A stretch of DNA of 64,000 nt from assembly GCA_901457705.2 (NCBI GenBank), contig LR590083.2:2666597-2730596 (forward strand), given 5' to 3'. Under the pieces are notes generated by a model. It saw only the letters and a list, made by a program, of their open reading frames with translations. It had not been told where the DNA came from and searched no databases. Of the stretch, positions 57,602-64,000 are shown in pieces (position 1 is the stretch's first letter; each line of letters starts with the position of its first letter). The position numbers and the translations under genes are program-made. Source of the stretch: Beijerinckiaceae bacterium RH AL1 (GTDB taxonomy: Bacteria; Pseudomonadota; Alphaproteobacteria; Rhizobiales; Beijerinckiaceae).

Positions 57602-58933
57602 GTGCAAAAGCAGAAGAGCCTCGCCGATTTCGCCGAGAAGCGCTATCGCCTCGCTGGTGGAAGTTATCTGACGCAGCACAATCCCTTCTTCGTTCCGATC
57701 GACAAGGCGCGGCAGGAGGCGGCCGCCCACGGCCAGCGCTTCGTGTCCTTCGCAAACTACGACTACCTCGGCCTGAGCGACCACCCGGCGGTGAAGGCCT
57801 CGGCCGCCGACGCGCTCGACATGACCGGCGTCGGCGCGCTGGCCTCGCGCCTCGTCGGCGGCGAGCGGGCCCGCCACAAGGATCTCGAGAAGGCGCTGGC
57901 CGATTACGTCGGCACCGAGGCCGTGATGACCCTGGTCTCCGGCTATCTCACCAACGTCACCGTCATCCAGCACATCACCGGCTCGCGCGACGTCATCTTC
58001 CTCGACGAGCTGTCGCACAACTCGATCATCTCGGGCTGCAAGGCCTCGCCCGCCGAGGTGATCTTCTTCCGCCACAACGACCTCGACCACCTCGACACGC
58101 TGCTGACCGAGCGGCGCGGCAAGTACAAGTCGGCGCTGATCGTCGCCGAGAGCCTGTTCTCGATGGACGGCGACATCGTCGACCTGCCCCGGCTCGTCGA
58201 GCTGAAGAAGCAGCACGGCACCTGGCTCCTGCTCGACGAGGCGCACTCGATCGGCGTTCTCGGCGAGGAAGGCCGCGGGCTCTGCGAGTACACCGGCGTC
58301 GACCCCAACGATGTCGACATCATCATCGGCACGCTCTCGAAGACCTTCGCGTCCTGCGGCGGCTTCGTCTGCGCCAAGGCGGCCGTCATCAACTGGTTCA
58401 AGCACACGCTGCCGGGCTTCGTGTATTCCGTCGGCCTGTCGCCGGTCATCTCCGCGGCGGCGCTAGCGGCGGTCGAGCTGGCGCAGGCGGAGACCTGGCG
58501 CCTCCGCCGCCTCGTCCACAACAGCGAGCTCTTCGTCGAGCTCGCCCGCGAGGCCGGCCTCGACACCGGCCCGGCGATCGGCCGCGGCGTCGTGCCGATC
58601 ATCTTCAAGGGCGACAGCTTCGCCACGCTGGCGGCGTCGCAGTTCCTGCTGCAGCGCGGCTTCTACGTGCCGCCGATCATCCAGGTCGGCGTCCCGCGCG
58701 ACCAGCCCCGCCTGCGCTTCTTCATGTCGGCCTCGCACAGCGAGTCGGACATCCGCGGCGTCATCGCCGCACTCGCCGAGTTCCAGGCGCTGCAGGCGCA
58801 GAGCCTCGGCACCGAGGCCGAGCTCAACACCATGTCCGGCGATCTGCTTGGCGACACGCGGATGCAGAGCGCGATCCTCGCCAAGGACGCGATGATGCAG
58901 GACGGCTCGGACCTGGTGGGCGCGGCGTCCTGA
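57602..58933 (+). CDS. Alpha-oxoamine synthase, serine palmitoyltransferase-like
   Basis: 443 residues, PLP-dependent fold-type I enzyme of the AONS/KBL/ALAS/SPT group, which condenses an amino acid with an acyl thioester and loses CO2. Visible motifs: FANYDYLGLSDHPAVK, SRLVGGERARHKDLEKALAD, DELSHNSIISGCKAS, WLLLDEAHSIGVLGEEGRGL and the PLP lysine Lys247 in TLSKTFASCGGF. The acidic C-terminal tail of about 45 residues is unusual for the group. Substrates cannot be fixed from sequence; serine plus long-chain acyl is inferred because the next two genes are an N-acyltransferase-like protein and a dihydroceramide-desaturase homologue. ATG 57602 follows GGGAAACG. First gene of a tight three-gene run. 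Confidence 0.88.
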   Translation: MQKQKSLADFAEKRYRLAGGSYLTQHNPFFVPIDKARQEAAAHGQRFVSFANYDYLGLSDHPAVKASAADALDMTGVGALASRLVGGERARHKDLEKALADYVGTEAVMTLVSGYLTNVTVIQHITGSRDVIFLDELSHNSIISGCKASPAEVIFFRHNDLDHLDTLLTERRGKYKSALIVAESLFSMDGDIVDLPRLVELKKQHGTWLLLDEAHSIGVLGEEGRGLCEYTGVDPNDVDIIIGTLSKTFASCGGFVCAKAAVINWFKHTLPGFVYSVGLSPVISAAALAAVELAQAETWRLRRLVHNSELFVELAREAGLDTGPAIGRGVVPIIFKGDSFATLAASQFLLQRGFYVPPIIQVGVPRDQPRLRFFMSASHSESDIRGVIAALAEFQALQAQSLGTEAELNTMSGDLLGDTRMQSAILAKDAMMQDGSDLVGAAS

Positions 58934-58961
58934 GGGACGTCGCGACGGAGAGCCGAAAGCC

Positions 58962-60101
58962 GTGAGCGTCGAGATCATCCCGGTCGAGGGGCTGGGCAAG
59001 TTCCTCGCGTTCTGCCGGCTGCCGCGCCAGCTCTACAAGGGCATGCAGGGCTTCTCGGCGCCGCTCGACGCCGAGCGGTGGACGAACTTCGCCAAGAAGC
59101 TCAACCCGCACTTCAAGCGCGTCGATTCGCAGGCCTTCCTCGCCCGCAAGGACGGCCGCTGGGTTGGGCGCATCATGGCGCAGATCTACATCGACGGCAC
59201 CCGACCGGTCGAAGCCTCGCCGGCGCAGTTCGGCGCCTTCGATGCGATCGACGACGCGGAGGTGGTGACCGCTCTCACCGGCGCGGCCGAGGCGTGGCTC
59301 CGGGCCCGCGGCGCGACCGCGATCTGCGGCCCCTTCTCGCCGTCGGTGAACCAGGAGGCCGGCATGCTCGTCCAGGGCTTCACCGCCCTGCCGATGATCT
59401 TCATGCCGTGGTCGCCGTCCTATCTGCCGCGGCTGATCGAGGCTTGCGGCTATGCCAAGGCGCGCGACCTCATCTCCTACCGCTACGCGGTCACCGCCAC
59501 GGACCTCGACCCGCGCGGCTCGATCATGACGCGTCCGGAGTGGAAGCAGCGGCTCAGGATCCGCACGCTCGACCTCAAGAACCTCGACAAGGAAGCGGCG
59601 ATCGTCGTCGACATCTTCAACGAGGCGTGGGCGGCGAACTGGGGCTTCGTGCCGTTCACGCAAGAGGAGTTCATGTCGACCGCCAACGCGCTGAAATACA
59701 TCATGCCGTCCGAAGGCGGCTTCATGGTCGAGCTCGACGGCGAAACGCAGGCCTTCGGCATCGTATTGCCCAACTTGCACGAGATCATCTCTGATCGCGG
59801 CGGCACGCTGTTCCCGTTCGGGCTGCCGAAGATCGTCGCGCGGGTCCGCAAGCACGAGTTCAAGTCGGGGCGTCTCGTCCTCTTCGGCGTCCGCAAGGCG
59901 CTCCAGCGCAAGGCGGTCGGCGGCGTGGTGATGCTGGGCTTCATCGAGGAGATGCGCCGCCGCGGGCGCGGATTCTCGATCGACCATGTCGAGTTCGGCT
60001 GGGTGCTCGAGGACAATGCGGGGATGCGGCGGCCGATCGAGATGTCGGGCGCCGAGGTCGACAAGGTTCATCGCGTGTACGAGAAGAAGCTCGCCGCCTG
60101 A
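58962..60101 (+). CDS. GNAT-like acyltransferase, candidate ceramide synthase
   Basis: 379 residues, GTG start 28 bases after the upstream stop. The fold appears to be a doubled GNAT-type N-acyltransferase: N-terminal FLARKDGRWVGRIMAQIYID with ATAICGPFSPSVNQEAGMLV, and C-terminal KSGRLVLFGVRKALQRKAVG with VVMLGFIEEMRRRGRG. GENERIC GNAT fold assignment is from pattern only. In Caulobacter a GNAT-superfamily protein of similar size acts as bacterial ceramide synthase, acylating the long-chain base made by serine palmitoyltransferase. Position between an oxoamine synthase and a DEGS-like desaturase makes the same role attractive here. No membrane segments; probably cytosolic or peripheral. Confidence 0.72.
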   Translation: MSVEIIPVEGLGKFLAFCRLPRQLYKGMQGFSAPLDAERWTNFAKKLNPHFKRVDSQAFLARKDGRWVGRIMAQIYIDGTRPVEASPAQFGAFDAIDDAEVVTALTGAAEAWLRARGATAICGPFSPSVNQEAGMLVQGFTALPMIFMPWSPSYLPRLIEACGYAKARDLISYRYAVTATDLDPRGSIMTRPEWKQRLRIRTLDLKNLDKEAAIVVDIFNEAWAANWGFVPFTQEEFMSTANALKYIMPSEGGFMVELDGETQAFGIVLPNLHEIISDRGGTLFPFGLPKIVARVRKHEFKSGRLVLFGVRKALQRKAVGGVVMLGFIEEMRRRGRGFSIDHVEFGWVLEDNAGMRRPIEMSGAEVDKVHRVYEKKLAA

Positions 60102-60140
60102 CGCTTCTCGCTCACGACCGGGTTTGGGATTGGACGACAA

Positions 60141-61169
60141 ATGACCGATGTGATCGATCTCGGCCGCACGCGCCGCGTCAAGGAAGACACCTTCCGCCGC
60201 GGCTTCTTCCCGGCCGAGCTGAAGCGTCCGCACCCGATTCGCCGCATGGCGATCCTGAAGGCGCATCCGGATGTCCGCGCGCTGATGGGCCACGACCTGT
60301 GGACCTTCGCCATCACCGTTGGCGTGGTGGTCGGCCAGACGGCGATGGCCTGGTGGCTCGGCCATCTCGGCATGGGCTACTGGTGGCTCTCGCTCATCCT
60401 CGCCTGGTGCATCGGCGCCTTCCCGAACCACGCGATGTTCGTCGCCATCCACGACTACACGCACAACCTCGTCTTCAAGAACGTGGTGCTGAACAAGCTC
60501 GGCCTCATCCTCGCCGACCTGCCGAACACCGTGCCGACCGCCATGGGGTTCCGCTGCTACCACGTGAAGCACCACAGCCACCTCGGCGACTACGACTTCG
60601 ACGCCGACCTGCCGTCGCGCTGGGAGGCCGATCTCGTCGGCAACAAGTGGTACATGAAGGCCGGCTGGATGTTCTTCTTCGCGGTCTTCCAGCTGACCCG
60701 GCTCGATCGCCTCAAGGGCACCGTGCCGATGCGCAACCGCTGGACGATCTACAACGGGGCCGCCGTCTTCGCCTTCGATGCGGCGATCTGGTACTTCTGC
60801 GGCCTCAACGGCCTGCTCTATCTCTTCGCCTCGTTCTGGTTCTCGGTCGGGCTGCATCCGCTCGGCGCGCGCTGGGTGCAGGAGCACTTCACGCTCGATC
60901 CCGAGCAGGAGACGTTCGACTACTACGGCCCTCTGAACCTCGTGGCGCTCAACATCGGCTACCACAACGAGCACCACGACTTCCCGGACATCCCGTGGCG
61001 CCGGCTGCCGATGCTGCGGAAGGCGGCGCCGGAGTTCTACGACACGCTGAAGCACCACAAGTCGTGGACGGGGCTCTGGCTCACCTTCCTCTTCGACTCG
61101 CGCTACACGCTCTACTCGCGCGTCGACCGCAGCCCCTCGACCATCGGCAGCGCGCCCGCCCGCGCCTGA
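60141..61169 (+). CDS. Fatty acid/sphingolipid desaturase, DEGS1-like
   Basis: 342 residues, integral membrane di-iron desaturase with all three histidine boxes: HDYTHN (His104, His108), HVKHHSH (His141, 144, 145) and HNEHHD (His275, 278, 279). Similarity to eukaryotic dihydroceramide delta-4 desaturase is striking by eye: HPIRRMAILKAHPDVRALMG corresponds to its N-terminal Lipid_DES-type segment, and YYGPLNLVALNIGYHNEHHD with FPDIPWRRLPMLRKAAPEFY is nearly colinear with the DEGS C-terminal block. HPLGARWVQEHF also aligns. Four or more transmembrane helices (55-75, 80-100, 173-190, 205-240). Starts 39 bases after the acyltransferase stop. Predicted to introduce a double bond into a ceramide-like lipid. 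Confidence 0.88.
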   Translation: MTDVIDLGRTRRVKEDTFRRGFFPAELKRPHPIRRMAILKAHPDVRALMGHDLWTFAITVGVVVGQTAMAWWLGHLGMGYWWLSLILAWCIGAFPNHAMFVAIHDYTHNLVFKNVVLNKLGLILADLPNTVPTAMGFRCYHVKHHSHLGDYDFDADLPSRWEADLVGNKWYMKAGWMFFFAVFQLTRLDRLKGTVPMRNRWTIYNGAAVFAFDAAIWYFCGLNGLLYLFASFWFSVGLHPLGARWVQEHFTLDPEQETFDYYGPLNLVALNIGYHNEHHDFPDIPWRRLPMLRKAAPEFYDTLKHHKSWTGLWLTFLFDSRYTLYSRVDRSPSTIGSAPARA

Positions 61170-61322
61170 GCGGGACGCCCGCCTGGCCGCGCCGAGGGGA
61201 TCTCGCGGCGCGGAGCAGCTATGCGCCGGCCGACGCTGCACCGCAGCGGCAACCGGCCCACATATTGTGCACGACGCCGCGCCGCGGGGGCGGCTGCCAG
61301 CGTCGACCCAGAGGACATCATC

Positions 61323-61511
61323 ATGTGGGGTTTCGTCGCCGATACGACCGCGGCCCATCTGTGCCGCGGCTATGACGCTGCGCTCGGCCACTTCCCGGCG
61401 GCCTGCCAGAGCAACAGCGGCCTGCCGGCGCTGGCGATCACCGGGATCGTCCTGCTCGCGGCGTTCGTGTGCGGCCGGATGGCGCTGAGCCGGTGGAACC
61501 GGGCGCACTAA
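61323..61511 (+). CDS. Small membrane protein (62 aa)
   Basis: ATG 61323 preceded by AGAGGACATCATC, a good ribosome-binding site. Sequence MWGFVADTTAAHLCRGYDAA, then LGHFPAACQSNSGLPALAIT, then GIVLLAAFVCGRMALSRWNR AH. One transmembrane helix at about 37-55, with two cysteines in the extracytosolic part (residues 14 and 28). It follows the desaturase by 153 bases and is ended by an intrinsic terminator, so it may belong to the lipid locus. Family unknown. Confidence 0.6.
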   Translation: MWGFVADTTAAHLCRGYDAALGHFPAACQSNSGLPALAITGIVLLAAFVCGRMALSRWNRAH

Positions 61512-61537
61512 GCGTCTCAGGCAAGCTTTGAAACGCG

Positions 61538-61567
61538 AAAGGCCGAAGGCTGGTGCCCTCGGCCTTT
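61538..61567. terminator. Bidirectional intrinsic terminator
   Basis: An AAAGGCCGA-AGGC / GCC-CTCGGCCTTT stem with a TGGT loop, A-rich on the left and TTTT on the right. It lies between the convergent 62-residue ORF and the YbjQ-like gene and can serve both. Confidence 0.88.
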
Positions 61568-61593
61568 TCGTATCCGAACTCTGATTTTCGAGA

Positions 61594-61881
61594 CTAGGCC
61601 GCGTTCGCGAGGCGAACGGCGATGCCCGTAGCGCACACGCGCTCCAGCTCGATGCCCCCTTCGTCGCGACCCTCGACCGGCTCGACCGAGTAGTCGACCC
61701 CGATGATCGCATCGGCGTCGATGTCCTCGGCGCGGCGGATCAGCTCCTGCAGCACGCGCTCGCGCCAGTTGTTCGATACGGGATTGTAGCCTGCAGCGTG
61801 CCAGGCGGTCGCGGCCTGAATCTTACCGAGCTTCATGAGAACGCGGGCGCCATCGATGGCGTCTTTTTCGCTCACCAGCAT
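61594..61881 (-). CDS. YbjQ-like heavy-metal-binding-domain protein
   Basis: 95 residues from ATG 61881 with AAGGAG 12 bases upstream. The segment WRERVLQELIRRAEDIDADA, then IIGVDYSVEPVEG, then LERVCATGIAVRL, follows the YbjQ/UPF0145 (PF01906) fold, a small pentameric alpha/beta protein. The canonical family N-terminus (a GxxxG strand) is replaced by KDAIDGARVLMKLGKIQAAT. Function unknown; metal binding is a name carried by the family rather than shown. Single gene. Confidence 0.75.
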   Translation of the reverse strand: MLVSEKDAIDGARVLMKLGKIQAATAWHAAGYNPVSNNWRERVLQELIRRAEDIDADAIIGVDYSVEPVEGRDEGGIELERVCATGIAVRLANAA

Positions 61882-62027
61882 TGTTGTCCAACTCCTTGGC
61901 GCTTTCGGTTTGTCGTCGTCTGCGCCTGGGACTCAATGTAGGCATCGAAACCGAACAGAAGATGACCAGCAACAGGCATCTTCCGGAAATCTGCCTGTGG
62001 TTAACGAGTTCGTGCGAATTGGCGCGA

Positions 62028-63614
62028 TCAGTGTCGGAAATGTCGCGTGCCGGTCAGCACCATCGCCAGCCCGGCCTCGTCGGCCGCCTGGATGACCAGG
62101 TCGTCGCGCATCGAACCACCGGGCTGGATGACCGCCGTGGCGCCGGCCTTTGCGGCGGCGAGCAGGCCGTCGGCGAACGGAAAGAAGGCGTCGGACGCGA
62201 CGACCGAGCCCTCGGCGAGCGATTGCGGCAGGCCGGCCGCCTGCGCCGCCTCGGCCGCCTTCATCGCCGCCATGCGGGACGAGTCGATTCGGCTCATTTG
62301 CCCTGCCCCGATGCCGACCGTCGCCCCGTCCTTGGCGTAGACGATGGCGTTCGACTTGACGTGTTTCGCAACCGAAAAGGCAAAGCGCAGGTCGGCCATT
62401 TCCGCCGCCGTGGGTGCCCGCTGCGTCACCACCCGCAGGTCCAGGTCGGCGACCACCGCGTCGTCGCGACCCTGCACCAGGAAGCCGCCGGCGACCGGGC
62501 GGATCGTCAGGCCGGGCGCGCGCGGGTCCGGCAGCGCGCCGGTCAGCAGGAGCCGCAGGTTCGGCTTGGCCGCAACGAGCGCGATGGCCTCGTCGTCGGC
62601 CTCGGGCGCGACGATCACCTCGGTGAAGATCTTGACGATCTCGCGCGCCGCCGCCGCGTCGAGCCTGCCGTTCAGCGCCACGATGCCGCCGAAGGCCGAG
62701 ACGGGGTCGCAGCGCAGCGCCAGCTCGTAGGCCGCGACCAGGCTCGTCCCGCGCGCCACGCCGCAGGGGTTGGCGTGCTTGATGATCGCCACCGCCGGCC
62801 CGTCGGCGGCCGGAAACTCGGCGACGAGCTCGAGCGCCGCGTCGGTGTCGTTGACGTTGTTGTAGGAGAGCGCCTTCCCCTGCACCTGACGTGCGGTGGC
62901 AACGCCCGGCCGCGCCTCGGCGCCGGCGTAGAAGGCGGCCTGCTGGTGCGGGTTCTCGCCGTAGCGCAGCGCCTCGATCAGCGTGCCGCCGAAGGCGCGA
63001 TACTTCGGCGCCGTCTCGCCGAGCACGCCGGCCATCCAGTTCGAGATCGCCGCGTCGTAGACCGCGGTGCGAGCATAGGCTTTTTGCGCGAGGCGCTTGC
63101 GCAGCGCGAGGTCGGTGCCGCCCTCATCCAGCGCGGCCAGCACCGACGCGTAGTCCTCGGGGTCGACCACGACGGCGACGTCGGCGTGGTTCTTGGCGGC
63201 GCCGCGGATCATCGCGGGGCCGCCGATGTCGATGTTCTCGACGCAGGTCTCGTAATCGGCGCCGCGCGCCACCGTCGCCTCGAAGGGGTAGAGGTTGACC
63301 ACGAGCAGGTCGATCGCCCGGATGTCGTGCGCGAGCATCGCCGCCTCGTGCTCCGGGTTGCCGCGGATCGCCAAGAGACCGCCGTGCACCTTGGGGTGCA
63401 GCGTCTTCACGCGGCCGTCCATCATCTCGGGAAAGCCCGTGAGGTCGGCGACCTCCGAGACCGCGAGACCGGCCTCGACGAGCGCCTTGTGCGTGCCGCC
63501 GGTCGACACCAGCGCGACGTCGTGCGCCGCGAGGGCGCGGGCGAACTCGACGATGCCGGTCTTGTCGGAGACCGAGAGCAGCGCGCGGGCGATGGGGCGA
63601 CGATCTTCAGACAT
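62028..63614 (-). CDS. purH: AICAR transformylase/IMP cyclohydrolase
   Basis: Bifunctional enzyme catalysing the last two steps of de novo IMP synthesis. 528 residues. The N-terminal cyclohydrolase (MGS-like, about 1-195) has [34 protein letters not shown] and [20 protein letters not shown]. The C-terminal transformylase has [27 protein letters not shown] and the end [20 protein letters not shown] plus [20 protein letters not shown]. Its start codon lies inside the end of mtaB (8-base overlap), implying coupled translation. Confidence 0.98.
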   Translation of the reverse strand: MSEDRRPIARALLSVSDKTGIVEFARALAAHDVALVSTGGTHKALVEAGLAVSEVADLTGFPEMMDGRVKTLHPKVHGGLLAIRGNPEHEAAMLAHDIRAIDLLVVNLYPFEATVARGADYETCVENIDIGGPAMIRGAAKNHADVAVVVDPEDYASVLAALDEGGTDLALRKRLAQKAYARTAVYDAAISNWMAGVLGETAPKYRAFGGTLIEALRYGENPHQQAAFYAGAEARPGVATARQVQGKALSYNNVNDTDAALELVAEFPAADGPAVAIIKHANPCGVARGTSLVAAYELALRCDPVSAFGGIVALNGRLDAAAAREIVKIFTEVIVAPEADDEAIALVAAKPNLRLLLTGALPDPRAPGLTIRPVAGGFLVQGRDDAVVADLDLRVVTQRAPTAAEMADLRFAFSVAKHVKSNAIVYAKDGATVGIGAGQMSRIDSSRMAAMKAAEAAQAAGLPQSLAEGSVVASDAFFPFADGLLAAAKAGATAVIQPGGSMRDDLVIQAADEAGLAMVLTGTRHFRH

Positions 63615-64000
63615 GGTGGGCCGTGCCGATGAGGCGGCGACCGTCGTCGCCGGTGATGGTCATGGGGACGACGCGGCCGGGCGGAAGCGCGCCGGTCGCG
63701 ACGGGCGAGAAGTCGGGGGCGTGGCCGCGGCCGCCGCGCTCGACGAGCACAGGCAGGACCTGCCCCGGCGCGCGGCAAGGTGGCGGCGCAGCGCCGCGTC
63801 GCCGGCCTCGCGCAGCCGCGCCGCGCGCTCGCGCACCAGCGCCGGTGCGACCTGCGGCATGCGCGCCGCCGGCGTGCCTGGGCGCGGCGAGAAGGGGAAG
63901 ACGTGGAGGTAGGCGAGGCCGCAATCCTCGACGAGCGCGCGCGTCGAGGCCGCCATCGCCTCGGTCTCGGTCGGGAAGCCGGCGATGAGATCCGCGCCGA
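63607..64000 (-). pseudogene. mtaB: MtaB tRNA methylthiotransferase, C-terminal part, one frameshift, truncated by window edge
   Basis: Radical-SAM methylthiotransferase acting on t6A37 of tRNA. Only the C-terminal part is in the window. From the edge, one frame reads LIAGFPTETEAMAASTRALV, then CGLAYLHVFPFSPRPGTPAA and VRERAARLREAGDAALRRHL, clear MtaB sequence. The alignment then continues in a second frame: GQVLPVLVERGGRGHAPDFS, then [20 protein letters not shown] and LIGTAHHV before the stop at 63607. The second part is the expected TRAM domain. The join lies near 63763-63774 in a CCCCGGCGCGCGG run, consistent with one missing base. Real inactivation or a homopolymer error cannot be told apart here. 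Confidence 0.82.

Overview
The window reads as a chromosomal segment of a high-GC alphaproteobacterium, most likely order Hyphomicrobiales (Rhizobiales) and plausibly near Beijerinckiaceae, Methylobacteriaceae or Bosea. The grounds are the gene families and their order (ileS-lspA followed by a paired set of M16 peptidases), a 29-residue PqqA peptide, and two classes of short palindromic repeat common in these genomes. The genus is inference. I saw no rRNA, tRNA, CRISPR array, integrase or transposase.

Layout. 0-8 kb (minus): ileS, lspA, a small exported protein, two M16 peptidases, a hotdog thioesterase, and rpe, which runs off the left edge. 8-14 kb: an orphan CopG/BrnA-type antitoxin, a lytic transglycosylase, DUF2283, a GST, then a three-copy repeat array abutting thiC and its TPP riboswitch. 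14-21 kb: two paralogous tiny ORFs, a LysR regulator, an outer-membrane barrel, a frameshifted amino acid permease, a YeiH-type transporter with a 50-residue membrane companion, and RidA. 21-29 kb: a His/Gly-repeat secreted protein, map, radC, a GGDEF-EAL protein, a large membrane protein, a zinc metallopeptidase and pqqA with its own terminator. 29-38 kb: DUF1176, thpR, a parvulin, cardiolipin synthase, then a TetR regulator divergent from a three-domain lysophospholipid acyltransferase/acyl-ACP synthetase across twin palindromic operators.

38-56 kb is the metabolic core: seven minus-strand genes, otsA-glgX-treZ-malQ/treY-glgE-treS/mak-glgB. The last four junctions are 4-bp ATGA overlaps, and two proteins are fusions (GH77-GH13 and TreS-maltokinase). 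The genes supply three biochemical entries to trehalose (OtsA to trehalose-6-P, TreYZ from glucan, TreS from maltose) and the trehalose-to-glucan route TreS/Mak-GlgE-GlgB. otsB, glgA, glgC and glgP are not in the window.

57-61 kb holds a three-gene lipid locus: an alpha-oxoamine synthase (serine palmitoyltransferase type), a GNAT-like acyltransferase and a desaturase that closely resembles eukaryotic dihydroceramide delta-4 desaturase. I propose it as a bacterial ceramide or related sphingolipid pathway, and it is the most interesting candidate system here. The right end carries a YbjQ-like protein, purH, and a frameshifted, truncated mtaB.

Repeats affect genes in several places: one palindrome lies in frame inside ileS, one supplies the apparent radC ribosome-binding site, one forms the C-terminus of a small ORF, and the array beside thiC carries copies of the thiC 3' end.
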